DNA of 64,000 nt from Pseudoscleropodium purum. Lineage: Eukaryota; Streptophyta; Bryopsida; Hypnales; Brachytheciaceae. The stretch spans positions 30,113,063 through 30,177,062 of the forward strand of contig OZ017795.1 of assembly GCA_963969395.1 (NCBI GenBank). The letters run 5' to 3'. The translations under genes were made by a program, and so were the position numbers. The notes beneath the pieces are model-generated. The model saw only the letters and a list, made by a program, of their open reading frames with translations, ran no database searches and was not told where the DNA came from. Below, one piece after another: positions 37,338 through 50,790 of the stretch; position 1 is the first letter of the stretch; the number at the start of each line of letters is the position of its first letter.

Positions 37338-37592
37338 CACTACAAGAGAAAAGGATGTTTGAAATGAGTTTTTAAGTATAGTCCTAGACATAAGATTTTA
37401 AGTAATGACCTTTAAGGAGATTTTTAGCAAAATTTTACTAAAAATACATGTCTTGGAGATCTATAGGACTCTAAAAATATATATGTTTTTAGTAAAATTT
37501 TGCTAAAAATCTTTTTAAAGGTCATTACTTAAAATCTTATGTCTAGGACTATACTTAAAAACTCACTTAAAACACCCCTTTCTCTTGTAGTG
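37338..37592. mobile_element. CACTA-type MITE (255 bp, near-perfect foldback)
   Basis: The element begins CACTACAAGAGAAA and ends with the reverse complement TTTCTCTTGTAGTG. CACTACAAGA ends are typical of plant CACTA (EnSpm) transposons. The two halves are inverted copies along most of their length, for example AAGTATAGTCCTAGACATAA on the left and its reverse complement on the right, meeting near 37455. Flanking triplets are TTT and TTA, so a perfect 3-bp target duplication is not seen. There is no coding capacity; it would depend on a transposase elsewhere. High arm similarity suggests a young insertion. Confidence 0.85.
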
Positions 37593-38300
37593 TTATCATG
37601 GACTATTTACAATCCCAAGTGCAACAAGTATTAAGCAAGTTATGACCCTCCAAGGGTTTGAATTCCTAATGAGGTGATGTTCTTTGAGATCTATCCTCTT
37701 TGTTTGCCTATAACTTCTAACTCATAGCTAAGCTCTTTGTGAATCTTAGCATTTCAAATCCTTGTCTCATTAGCTTTTCAACAACCTATGGCATGCCCTA
37801 TTTGGATGAAAGGATCCTTTTAGAGTCCTTATTCCATGTTCTGCACCTTGAATTTGCAATTAGGACACAAACAACTTTGAAGAACCATAGTATTTGACAT
37901 ACAACTCACATCCTTACGTTCTTTAGACACATTGACATGTGCTTTCACTAGCTTTCCAATAATGTTTAGCATGCCACTCACTTTATTCTATCCAAAGCAC
38001 TACAATGATTTGTTTATACATGACTCTTCATTTCTCTCACCTTGTCTCTTGCAAGGCTTAGAAATTTACCTCAATATCCCCCTTGTTCACTAAAGTCGCA
38101 CATACATGACTTGAAGTGAAGATCATGACATCAATCCTTTTTTCTAGGGTGCTATATGCAAAGAACCTCATGCTTATACAAGAAAAACTATCAATCGATT
38201 GTTTTCAAACTATATTCACAAATACTTGCTCCTAAACCAAGCACTATACAACTCAACATGTTCAAGAAATGTAAATTTTTATTTGAATCTACTTAGTGTT
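37593..38300. other. Right part of the GC-richer island, nothing recognised
   Basis: Continues the composition of 36600-37337, interrupted by the CACTA-type MITE. Stops are present in all frames and no protein family is recognised. Confidence 0.35.
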
Positions 38301-38899
38301 ATAGGGATAATCCATTTTGAGTTTGGAATTGGTACCCCAACTTTTATTGGCTCCAATTAGTATTTGAAGTTTGCCTTCTTTGATATACTATATGTTAGAA
38401 TTTATAGGATGCATTTAATCATAATGATATAAATGCCCTTTCATTATGTTTTCTTTTAACAATATAACAAATCAATAATTAAAAAATGACAATCAATTCA
38501 TTAACTCATTACAAAGTTTGTAAATAGGTAAACTACAAAATAATAAATTACACATTTCAAATTACAATTTACATATTAATAGCTTCCAAAAATCTAAAAT
38601 TTTGAAGTTTCAACATTCAAAACTTCCAAGATAAGATTATTACCACTTCTTAAAACTTCATTTGCATTTCTTATCAATGTATTTTTTATACTTATTTTTT
38701 AAAGATGCATTACTAGGTCTTAAATTATTGACAAAATAAATTTGAAAAATTGAAATTATCATGAAATTGTTGAATAAAAATTGAAACAATTCATATCAAA
38801 TGTAATTGATGCTCAAAACATCTAAAAATTCCACCTTAGGCTATAATTTAGTGTAAAATAATTAAGGTGCAAATTCATTTAATTATCATATCATTTTAA
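38301..38899. other. AT-rich stretch, nothing recognised
   Basis: Low GC, no open frame above 60 codons, and no clear repeat structure. Confidence 0.4.
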
Positions 38900-41350
38900 A
38901 ATTAGAGAATCAATATTCCATAGTTCTAGACATGAAGTCCAAATTGCTACAAAATCCAAGGACTTTATATTTGATTAGCCAAATTTTGAAGTGACTTTGG
39001 AATTTAAAAAATATAGAGTTTACTTTGTGATCATGATATTGTCCGTTTCAAGTTACATCTAAAAAATGGTAGAATGAAGCCTAGATGAAAACAACAAAAT
39101 TTGAAGTCATGACAAAAATAATGGAATTTCAAAGTGATACAAAATTCATTTAGAATTTGTCTATTTAATTGAAGGAATTGAAAGGTTTTTGGAGGGAACC
39201 AATAGAAATATTAAGGTCCAATTAATTTTGAAACAAAGGTTGAAAGAAATTGGAATTTGAAAAGAAAAAGCATGAAAGTGAAAGAGTTGACTTTCCAAAC
39301 ATGGAATCTATAGATCCATAGAAAATTCAATGTCTTTTTAATTCTGGGAGTTGAAAAAGTTTTTTGAGGTAACCAATGTAGGAACCTTTTCAATTTAATT
39401 TCAAAAACAAAGGCAATCAAAATTTGGATTGGAATTTGGAATTGAAAAAATATGAAAGTTGAGAGGGTCTATTTTGAAGTGTAGGATTTGGATCTCTGGA
39501 ATTTGAATTGACAAATAGAAGGTTGAACATAATCTTGCCAAGACTACAATGTCAATTGAATTATAAAGACATTTAATCCTTAAAAAATGAGCATATAATT
39601 TTAGTAACAAAACTAATTTAGTATTAAAGCCAATACTGTAATGATGGAATGAAGCCATAATGAAATGAACCCAAAAGACAAAATCAAGTCAAGATGAAAA
39701 TAGTGGAATGACCTAGAACAAAAATTTTAAGTCACATATATGATTAAAATTGAAGTCCATAATGTCTTTTCAATTGAGGGAGTTGAAAACTTTTACTAAG
39801 TACCAACAAGAAACTTTGGGATTCAATTAATTTCCAAACTCAAGGCTAAGAAAGTTTATATTTTTAAAAATACATAAAAAAAAAATTTTGAAGCAACCAA
39901 TGGAGTCGAGATATTTGAGAGGAGGTTGTAGAGACATATATAGGATCCAAATTCATAGTTGCCAAGACCTCTAAGTATGATACAAAATTCAAAATAGTAT
40001 AACAATTCATATCAAATAATACAACATATGCTAAGAAAATTTGAATTTTATTCCAAAGATCTATATTAAGTATAGAACATTATGATGAATTTTTTTACCA
40101 CAAGATTCTAAACTGAACAAATCAACTCTTTATGGTTATAGATCCAAAATTAAAAATTAAAAAATTTATAAAACTTCAAATTAAAATAAAAAATAAATTT
40201 GATAAGCTTCAAATCATTAGTTGAACTAAGTATTCAAAAAAAGATCATTCTTATGGCTAAAATCAAATCCAAAGAAAGCCTAGTATAAATTTCCAAGATA
40301 CATGACATAAATTTCCATTTTCTTATTTGAAAGTTCAAGGTATTATTAGAAAACAATATCCAACATAGTTCATTGAAATTGAGCTCAAGCAAGTCCCCTC
40401 AAGAAATTGATTGAAAAATGTTTTTTATTCTCATTTTCAAGATTTTTCTAAAATCATCCACCAAAGGACACTTTTCTCCCAAGATTTCTAAAACTCCAAG
40501 TTAACATAAGATAGTAAGATAGTAAGATAATAAAGAAATTTGTATATTTAAAAAATATATTTTTAGAATTGAAAAACAACCTTTAAAACGAAAACATCTT
40601 TTGCCAAAATACCAATACATGTTTGAATCCTAATAAAAAATTTAGTGACAATCTTTAGCCAAAATCAGTTTTGCCAATTTCAAAAGTCAATTTTAAAATT
40701 TTTGCATGGACAAAAATCATGTCCAAATTGTGACCATGGGATGTGTTTGAAGCCAATCATGAAGTGAGTGATGGAATTAAGCTATGATGAAAATAAAAAA
40801 ATTTTGAAGTAACAAATGATAATAATTGCAATTGAATTTCAAAGTTACACATTAAATTCAAAGCTAAGAAATAATTAAGGATCTTTTTAATTGAAGGAGT
40901 AGAAAAATTATTTTTGAATAATCAACAAAAAAAAAGTTTAGAAATTTTTTATGTGATTTTGCAAAATTAATTATTTGGTCTTTATAGATTGTAAAGTGGG
41001 ATAGTAGGTAGGTAATTTACGTAGTATAAATTGAAGCATTGATTAATCAAACCTCCAAATATCATAAATGCTTATCAATTCAATTTTAAATACATGGTTT
41101 GAGTGCAAGGTTTTGGAAAAAATAAAATCTTGTATAAAAATCCTAGTAAATCATTTTTTCATCAAAATTCTATAGTTTTTGTTATGACATCAAAATTCCA
41201 TTACTTTTGTTATAGCTTCAAGATTTTCTTGGTTTTTGTTTTTCTTTCATTACATTAATTTAGTCATGGCTCCAAAATTCCATTATTACTGTCATGGCCT
41301 CAAATTTTCGTCACTTTTGTCCTAACTTCATTCCATTATATTAGTTGTAG
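38900..41350. repeat. Diverged repeats with a motif around ATGGAATGAAGC, last part inverted
   Basis: A unit containing GATGGAATGAAGCC, GATGAAAA, TTTTGAAGTCA, TAATGGAATTTCAAA and later TTTAATTGAAGGAGTTGAAAA recurs around 39069-39260, 39330-39440, 39640-39900 and 40760-40960. At about 41150-41345 the same phrases appear in reverse complement (TTCCATTA, GTCATGGC, TTCATTCCATTA). Open frames in the region are short and unrecognised. This looks like an old, partly inverted repeat family. Confidence 0.5.
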
Positions 41351-42673
41351 ATTAGTTGTAGATTAGTTAGTAGTAGATTCAAATGCACCTTATGGTTGTG
41401 AGGTGGACTCCAAGGTTGTATCCTCTAGGAAAGTGTCCCAATTTAGTTGTACAACATCAAACCACAAAAGCAAGGCTACAAGGTGCATCAATACTTCATT
41501 GACAAAGGGAAGTTTATGTAGTTCATTAAAGCTAAGGCAGAGATATCCGCGTGAATTACTATTGCCATAGTCTTTAAAGTAGAAATAGCTAGCTTGAACC
41601 ACGTGGGCTTCACTTGTAGCGTAGAGAGCAACAAATCCCTAATAATATTTTATGCATTTTTTTCAAGAATTTAGGGTTCTAAAACCCTTGTTGAACCTTC
41701 ACTATTGAAAATTATGTTATGTTGTTATCAAATTTTCTATAATTTTGGCTCATTAGAATAATGGTCATAATAGACACTCAAAGTGTGTTTGAAATCTTTT
41801 ATATAATAGACACTGCTAAATTGAGATTGTAATTATAAATATAGTTGTTTTTTTAGGTTTTTTTCTAAAAGAAATTTAATAGTGTTAATTTTGGTGTAGA
41901 TCTTGAACAATTAAAATCTTGATTTATACTTTCCTTAAAGGGTTGAAATTTCTTCTTGATTTTTAGGAAGGCACTTAACACATTGTTTTAATGTTTTGTA
42001 TGTTTTTTTAATAAACTTTGAAGCTTTTGTATATTTAAAAATGTCTATTTTCATATTACATATGTTTTGTTGAATATCCAAAATGCAATATTTGAAGTTG
42101 TTTTTTGCATTATTTGATAAATGATTCAAGAATTAGTACATTCTTTTGGATTTTGAAACATGTTTTATTTCAAAAAAATGATATTACTTAATAATTCTTT
42201 GATCACAAATTTTTCAATTCCTAATTTACACTAGTTGAGTGCAAAATTGATGAAAATTAGAAAAAGAAGATGGTTTCATCTTAGAATCAAGTTATATTTA
42301 ATTCACATGTTGTAATTGAATATCAAAAATCAATTTAAAAATCCCTACAACCATTAATATTTTCATATTTATAAATTCTACTTCTTGGTACAAATTTGAA
42401 ACAATGAAGATTTGAGCTTGCATATTAATGTATTGCATAATTTTTTCCAAATAATTCAATTTATATAGAAACAACATTGTACTAAAAAAACCTTGTAGTA
42501 TTCTGATCATTTTGAAATTTGAATATTGGATTTAATATGGAATAACACTTTATGAAGGTAATTGATGTAATTTTAAATTTTTTGAATTTAGAAGCAAAAA
42601 ATTAAAAATTGTTGAAACGAAAAAGTTCATTAATTCATTATAAGTATATTCTAAAGAATATATTAAATAAATA
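41351..42673. other. AT-rich stretch upstream of the dynein exons
   Basis: Contains a 70-codon minus-strand frame (41390-41602) of unknown kind and otherwise only short frames. A promoter for the plus-strand dynein gene would lie here; no clear element could be picked out of the AT-rich sequence. Confidence 0.35.
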
Positions 42674-45600
42674 ATGGATCCCAAAGGTGAAAAAATAGAT
42701 GAAGATTCAGTAATGCAAGAAGATGATAATTTGGGAACTAAAAAACGTAAAATCACTGAAAACTCTATTGAAAGAAGACTTAGAGGGCCTACTATTAAAA
42801 CTTATCCATCAGGGCCTAATAAAGATGTTCATCTTAGTCACCCTTTAGTTTTAGAGATGCCCGAGTTAGCAGATGCATTTCATCTACAAAAACATAGTGG
42901 AAAAAAAACAAGTAGTACAAGTAATAAAGAAGCTTGGAAAAGAAGGCAAGGAAAATTTGCACTTGCAACTTCAGAATCTGAACCAGATTATATGTGGTTA
43001 CCATTTTTTGGTAAAATCCTTGCATTTGTATTTTATTATTATTGTTATTTGCAATATCTACAATAAAATTTTTGTATGCAACAATTCAAAACCAATTCAA
43101 CTATTAGAATGGAAATAATTTTACTATAGACATCACATGTACATTTTGCTTTATAAAATATATAGAAGATCAATAATGTTATAATTTTTCAATAAATAAA
43201 AACAACATGATATTGATACTGGAAACCATGTAGCACTTTAAATATATACTATAATAGGGTTTTTTAATTGAAATAATATAATGTATTGTCATAATATTTG
43301 ATGTGATTTTGATTTTTTAGTACAAAATCTCATATTTTGATCAATGTGCTCTTATTAGATTAATTTCTATAGAAAAAAACTATATTGTAGTAATAATATT
43401 TGTTCAATCTTAAATTTTAAATTTTTATTATTTTTATTCTTATTCAATTAAATATATTTATGCAGAGTCCTTAAAAGAAGATCCAACAAGGCCTGAATTT
43501 GTATATTTACAACGACCAAAAAATCCCAAATCACCAAAATATGATCCTTATGACCTAGAGATTGTTCGATATTGCAATCTCGAAGGACCATATTTCTATA
43601 CAATGAGTTGTAAAGGTGTAACGCTTTTTAGAGATGGAGAAGCAGGTATTTAGCTAAACATCATATATTTGTTATAAATATAACTACAAATTATAATTTT
43701 TTCATTACACTTATTTTTTATTTTAATACCCAATAATGTACAATTTTTGGTGTATATCCTTATTTTCTTCTACACAAAAACCTTTTCAATGGCAAGTTTA
43801 AAATGAATATTTTTTCTATGAAATTTTTGTCAAAACTTCAATCTACTATTTAAATTTATTAAAAAAAAGAACACAAGCACATTCTTATTTCTCAAGATTA
43901 TGATATAAATAGTTGAAGCTATATTTCTATATCCATTCGAAATAGAATAAATTCTTAAAATCTTTAATTATACTTCATCACATCTGATGTAGAAAAAAAA
44001 AATTCACATTTATATATTACACCAAGAAAAAAATAATAACAATTAGTATTTCAAATTCAACTTCTCATTTTTAGTTGTTATATTGTTATTTGTATGCCAT
44101 TATTTGAAGATCTTGAAAAATCATAATTTAGTTGCTAGAGCATATTAAATAAATTTTTTGTGGAATTGGAGCAATTCAACACAAAATGGAATTGCATTTA
44201 AATAAAATTCACACTCACTGTGATAGAATGAGATTTTATCATCAATTAAAGAATTAAGTGAGTCAATATACTAGGGAGTTATGTAATTGTTGAAGACAAA
44301 ATTTTAAAAAATAACATATGTAAAATTAAACTTGTTCATATTTAAATCAATAAATAATGATTCTTTTTGGTATCAAATTTTTTATTCATTTACTCTATAA
44401 TTTGTGACAAGCATTTTTAATGACATTGAATTTCAAGATCAAACATTCCACCATGAAAGGAGACTTCAATCTATAATAAAGATTTTTTACAGCTCTTCTT
44501 TGATCTTTAAGAAATTTTTGATGAAACTTTTCTTTTGTTTAAATTATTAAAATATCTTCAAAAAGGCCATTAATTGAAAATTTTAATAAATTTTTTGGCA
44601 ATAGATAATCTAAAAAATAAAGTCATTCAAGTCAAAACTAGTCTATTAATTTTGTCTATATTACTTGCATACATGCTTCAATATAAATGCATTGTTTTAG
44701 CTGTATTTTCTATCCTTATAGACTAAAATTCCAACTACTAATTTTTTACTATACACATGGAAGTTTATACACCACAAAAATTTGGATTGGTTAAAAATTT
44801 CAAGCACATCAATGTGTAAAAAGTATCAAAGTAAGATGATTCATTGAAAACTTCCATTGTTAAAAAGTTGTTAGGCCTCAAGGATTTTAGGAGCAAAATT
44901 TTTCATAACTATTGGCTACATGGTTAAAAGTTTTTGTATGATACATAGTTATTGCTACTCCTCAAGCATTCAAAAAAAACACTTTATAAGAAATATAAAT
45001 TTGAACTTTGTTCCCTAGATTTGTATATATGTAAAAAGCTTTGAATCATTCTATTTTGATTGACAAGTTGAAAGTTATGAGGAGTTTACCATTGAGATTG
45101 AATTTGTCAATTTTTTTGTCAATTTCATAATTAAATTTGAACAATTTATTATTTTCAATCATACTCTATTTCTTTCTACTATTTTTAGAAGCGTGAAATA
45201 TTTTTTGTTGAAATTTTTTAAATTTATTTACAACTTATTTTTTCAATATATCGTAGAGAGCAAGAAATTGTAGGATCTATGAACATTTTTATGAATTTAA
45301 TAAAAAGATGAAACCTATTCATTTCGAAAGAGTTGAAAATATTTCTTTTTGAAATTCAAGCATCATGTTTTTGCAATTAGTAAGGCTTTTTATCTTGAAA
45401 TTAGAATACTCAAACAAGTTAACTAAAGGATCTTACGGTTGAATTCGTTAGTGACTAAATATAGATGAAGATTTTAGTTTTTCTTCGGTTTTGACTACCT
45501 TGAAGCAATTTTGGGCCTAAGAACATCAAATTGCTCTAGGAGTTAAAATGTGAAATGCTAATTATGGTGATTTTTAGTTAACAAAAAATTTAAATTGTAT

Positions 45601-48600
45601 ATTGTATATTAAATCCTAGTTGAAATGGACTACTTCAATTAGTCACATTTGGAAAAAAAACCAACATGAGATAATGTTTTCTGTCACCAAAATTATTGAA
45701 GAGCATTCAAAAATTGTTAAAAAAATCTGAGCAACAGAAATTCCGTAAATTATCTGATTAAATTAAATCATAAAATTTGAAGCCAAAATTGGATATTTTA
45801 GTCCTTAAGTGTTAAATTTTATACATTTAGAGAATATTTCATAGAATTAAAAATTGAGGATTAAAATTAAGAACCATTAAATCAGATTTATAAAAGAATT
45901 GAATTAGAATATATACATATTTGATATAGTATTACATTATTAGTATACTTTATATACTATTTTGGACATGTTTGTAAATCATGAATAGCTTTTTATATTG
46001 ATTATGCATTTTTATTAGTGATTAGATAAATGATAAAGATTTGAATATTATAAATCTTATGAATTTGTACTCATAAGTTTTAACTTTGAATATTGATTAA
46101 ATATTTTTGTATTGAAAAATTTCAATTATTGTTAAGTATATTTTAGGATATATTTTGTTCTAGAAAATTCATTATTAATTCTTCTTTATGAACTTTTCAA
46201 TTATATCAATTAATTTTTATAAATATTAGTTATATAATTGTATTAACATAAATTTTTGCTTCAATATATGAATTTGAGGACATTTTTTTTTCTTAGCTAT
46301 GATTTACAAATTCATATGATATATTTATACAATACTAATTATTTTAGTTTTTTATATATTAAAATTTATTTTATTTAATGAAATTTTAATAATGAAATTT
46401 TTTTACCACTATTACATTTTTTGTTGAATGATAATGTTTTTTTAATACATTCCATAGACTTTGAACCATTGGATCAATGGGAAAGGGGCTATAATAATTT
46501 TAGATGCATCATGTTTTTAGACATCTTTCACCAAGTATGTATTAGTTGTTTTTTTAATTTAGTTTGTATGATTTAAATATATTTTTATGTGAGATACATT
46601 TACTAGATATAATATAATATAGAAAACATTAGAACAAACTTGATACTTTTAAAAATTATTTTAAATGAATGAAGTTTGCAATTATAAAATTTATTGATTT
46701 TTAGTATAAAATTTGGAGGACATGGGCGATTTGGAAACATTATGTAAGAAGGAAGACAAAATCATCATCAACTATTGCCATCAAAAAATATTTATTTATT
46801 GCAAACATTATATTTTCTACTGTATTAATGAAAATCCGTGAGGTAACTACAAATCTATTATGAAATAAAAGAAGATTTTTAGATCTTGACTTTAGTATTT
46901 GAAATTTGAAATAAAAAAACTTATATCCATATAGACCAAAAAAATAATTTAATTTAATTTAAAATATTGTAGTATTTGGTCATCTTCAAATAAAACATGT
47001 ACATCTTTGTGTCTTTTGAATGATTGTAGTATTATTTAAATATTTTATAAAAATTAAAAAACAAAAACAAAAACATAACTCTATTAGTTGTTTAGATAAT
47101 TGATTATCTATACATACATAGTATTTAATTGTTTTAGTCATTTAAAGTAAAAATTCATTTATATAAGACATAGGTAATCAATCACTAAATTTTGAAAGGA
47201 TAAACTCCATCTTAAATTATAGACAATAATGAAATTTATTTACTTTGAAACCACAATCTAAATTTTTGATCCTAGTTTTACAAAAGCTCACTTTGATAAA
47301 CTAAAGTATTAATAAAAATAAGATTCTACATAGTATATAACATTATAAATATTATAAATCATTTTTACATTAGAAAATTTAAATTAAAAAAAGAATTTTT
47401 TGGTTCAATTTTATTTTTATATGTGAGAAATCAATGAGTTCTAGCATTTAAAATTAAAATACATCTTAAAAATATTTAGTGCAATAATAGTTATCTTCAA
47501 TTTTGATGAGATGTATTTTAAAATATTATATTTTCCAAAAAAATTGCAATTGATTTAAATTTCATGCTTTTATAAATTTTATATATTTTGAATTAAAAAA
47601 ACTTAAATATCATTGCATTGCATTTTTCAAAACTTTAATAATGACATAAAATATATTTTAATATTTACAATAGTTATTTGCTTCTTAAATTGCATCAATG
47701 TATTGTTTGTTACATATTTGTGTGGTTCTTTTGAAAATGACATATTTTAATAATTTCAAAATAATATATTTGAACCACTTAACATTAATCAAATTCTTTA
47801 TCTAATACTTGTCTAGCTAATAATGAATAGATTTTTCTTCTACAATATTTTCAAACTATTTACTTGATTAGTTATGTAATAAAATGTCAAAATAGATTTT
47901 CTCTTCTACATTATTTCCAAAATATTTAACAAATTTAGGAGAAGTTAAATTTTGTGTCAAACAAGCACTCAACTTACATATCTTCAAACTTAAAGTGTTT
48001 AAAGTAGGTATGTAAAGCAAATGTGTCTTATAGTTTTCAAATATTTTTTGATGGTATTTTAAATGTGATCTTTTTTTTTAAAGAAATCCAAATACAAGCG
48101 TACATCAAATTTAAAATAACAAATATATCTTAGAAACTTGTTATGACTAGGTGAACAATTTAGTCTTTTAGAAGTAAAAGAATGCTTATAATTATTTTAT
48201 CTATATTGAATATTAAATTTTAAGAAAATCTTGATTATAATTTTATAACATTAGAAATTGAAATGCCTAAATAATTTATATTTGATTTTTTATGTTGTGC
48301 AACTTAATTTAAAGTAGCGACCATATTAATTTATTAAATTTGACAAGTATTCTATATTTGAAGATGCTACATAGCATCACTTAATTTGTTGAAAGGTGAT
48401 GAAGAATTCTAAGTTAGCAAACACAATATTAATCTCCAATACAACAATAGTAAAAGTAACTAGGTAAAAACCTTGTTTGTGAGACAATTTTGAAGTTCCC
48501 TATTTGTTCTACTAATTATTAGTTGTGTACATTTCAAATTGTTAAATGTACTCTGTTGGTACATAGTGACTACAAAGTAGCACATAGTGATAAAAGACAC

Positions 48601-48907
48601 AAGTATGGTCTCTTACCGTAGCTTACATGTTTCTCCAAAATAAATATAGATTAGATCATGCACAAAAATAATCTCTATATATAAGCACTAAAACATGTTC
48701 TATAATAGAGTTTAAATTCAATTGGTTTGTATTTCTTTCGACTAAGCCATTTGGACTTTGATTATGAAAATTGATTTTTTGCAGATAGTTGTAAAATTTT
48801 GGAGTATGCGTTTTTATCACATTGATGTTGGAAAAATTTATACATTGGATTATTTCTTAGAAACTCAATCAACTAAGAATGATGATATTGAATTACAAAT
48901 GAGAGAG
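42674..48907 (+). CDS. Inner-arm axonemal dynein heavy chain, N-terminal part (DNAH6-like), five exons
   Basis: Exons: 42674-43010, 43466-43645, 46458-46534, 46705-46842, 48785-48907. All junctions are GT-AG, phases agree (1, 1, 0, 0, 0), and the 285 encoded residues contain no stop. Exon 2 YDPYDLEIVRYCNLEG, exon 3 DFEPLDQWERGYNNF, exon 4 YKIWRTWAIWKHYVRRK with LFIANIIFSTVLMKIRE, and exon 5 (VGKIYTLDYF) follow, in the same order, the tail segment of human DNAH6 (YDTYNL..., IDRWEQEY, FRKWKAFSVWRKNVR, LFIVNP..LLKI, CHTYTLQEF, from memory). Dyneins of this kind power the flagellar axoneme; in plants only motile sperm have one. The full protein would be about 4,000 residues. The AAA motor is not in view, so the gene is partial here or truncated. 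The start is the ATG opening exon 1. Confidence 0.75.
43646..46457 (+). other. 2.8-kb intron of the dynein gene
   Basis: Lies between exons 2 and 3. It is AT-rich with many dispersed-repeat-like phrases, and no gene or structured RNA was recognised. Its length is far above the UPL introns, as is the 1.9-kb intron at 46843-48784. Confidence 0.6.
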
Positions 48908-49458
48908 GTATATATAAATGTAAATGTTTTCAATAAATATAATAAATGAATTGAGAATATCAATTTATAATATAACTATTTCCTAATTTATTGCTTTTGA
49001 ATCAAAAATGACAATTTTTGGTTCATACCTCAAGAATATTGTTGAATTACACAATTTTTTTCAAAAGATTATTATAATGCATACTATATGGACAATTTAT
49101 GATATAAAATCCAAATTTGGAAAAAAATAAGGCTTCATAATTATTTAAAAATTATTTTAATGTTCTTAAGCATTCACAATGCCGATCAAATTATAATTAT
49201 TAATATTGTCTCAAATAATTTTTCATTTCTATTTTATTTGTAAACCATCAATTGATTCATCTAGTCACAAAATTTAGGAAGAATTGAACCAAATTCAATA
49301 CAACATATCATTATCCACCTCAAATATTTAGAAGTAGTTTTATTTGTATTTAAATAAATTTTATTTTTCATTAGTTGTATGAAATGCAATTTGATAAAAA
49401 ATTAATTAAACCTCAAATAAATGTTGTTTTTCATTATTCCCTTTGATTTGAAAATTAG

Positions 49459-49563
49459 TTTCTATTGAGAATTTTGAACTATTTAACAAATACCGTACTT
49501 ATGCAACAAATTAATGAATCAATGTATCAAAATGAAAGCATTGCATTGCATAAGAATCATTTG
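49459..49563 (+). CDS. Candidate sixth exon of the dynein gene
   Basis: A 35-codon open exon between acceptor AAAATTAG and donor GTAAGTG, phase 0 at both ends, matching the phase of exon 5. It encodes FLLRILNYLTNTVLMQQ... ending in HKNHL. This recalls the DNAH6 tail segment with FIRLNDYLIENT and LLNHL. If correct, about 80 residues found in animal DNAH6 between these points are missing or sit in an unrecognised exon. The similarity is weak. Confidence 0.35.
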
Positions 49564-50379
49564 GTAAGTGTACAATTGTCCTATTCTTAATTTTGTAAGA
49601 AAAAAATAGCACTTGTTGTACATAAAATTGAAATTTATTATCAATAAAAAATTAGGTGCTACTATTAAGTCATATGCACGCGATAAAATAACTCCAAAAG
49701 TCTCAAGGCCTTTACAAACTAATCTTCTACATATTTTACTATAGGATCTAGCATTAAATTAGTATGGGAGAAATTTCATGAACTTTTATTACTGTACCTT
49801 GAGGTTAGGTTTGTCATAGCCAATTCAAAATCATTTATTTTTCACAAAAATTCTCTTTATTAGTAGCTTTTAGAGTTTCTAGAAATTCATAATGGAGCAA
49901 AAAGAATATTTCATTCACTTTATAGGGACCTCTAGCTTTATGGGCATGTAGACATGTGTGGTAGCTGAATCTTTCAATTTTATCTTGAGACTTGAACTTT
50001 AGTGCAATTAAAGAGGCTTTATTGACAATTATAGCTACTTCCACACAATATTTAGGGGCCCCCCACCTAGGAGCTCCCCCTTCATTTTTAAAATAAATTT
50101 ATAGGGTTCTTTTTCTAAGATTTAAATTATTTTCATCAATATTTTCTACACTTTTCAAATATATCATGCTATAATTTCTAAAAATTTCATCATAGGCCAT
50201 ATTCATTAATTTTTATTTTATTTTTTAATGAATCTGACCTGAACGTAGGGTATGTAGAGTGCTAGATATTTGCATGTAAAGTGAAAAAAAGTTTTTTTTG
50301 TGCACATTTCATCACTACATTATGTGACTTTGAATCTTCTTAATATTATTGTATTAAACATTATGATTTAAAAAAATTG
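49564..50379. other. AT-rich stretch, no gene recognised
   Basis: A 69-codon minus-strand frame (49835-50044) looks mildly coding-like, with Lys, Glu and Ala and a CLHAHKARGPYKV stretch, but has no recognised family or splice context. No further dynein exon was found here. Confidence 0.3.
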
Positions 50380-50790
50380 ATGTTGCAGGTTTGAGTTGAA
50401 TTCATTAGGAAATAATTCAAAAAAAATTGATTAGTTTTCATTCTTCAAAAAATTGTTAAATAGAAGGTGGTATAAAATTGATGGAAACTAAATTATGAAT
50501 AACTCTGAGATGGAATTTAAACACACTAAATCTAATAATGAGATTTTTCTAGTAAGCAAACTTATCTTCAAAGAGTTTTTTTGGGGAAAATTATGAAAAT
50601 TGAGTTGAAAAACAAATTCAACATCTTATTTCTCCAAAGGTTTATGTGCCTACAAAACAAAATGCTCTATAACTTTCAAATTACTAATCTAAATGGGATG
50701 AATGAAATCTTTTAATTTAGACAAAAATTATAATCTATAAAAGAAAATTGAAATTTTCCTTTCAATTTTTGTGTTTTTTTTGTTGTAGCC
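50380..50790. repeat. Dispersed repeat, copy 1 (partner at 53650-54090)
   Basis: Shared ordered phrases with the partner: TTGAGTTGAA, TTCTTCAAAAAATTGT, AAACTAAATT, AATAGTGAGATT/AATAATGAGATT, AGCAAAC/AGCAAAA, TTGCCTCC/GTGCCTAC with AAAACAA, then AAATCTTT with TAGACAAAAA. Same orientation, diverged. Confidence 0.5.
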
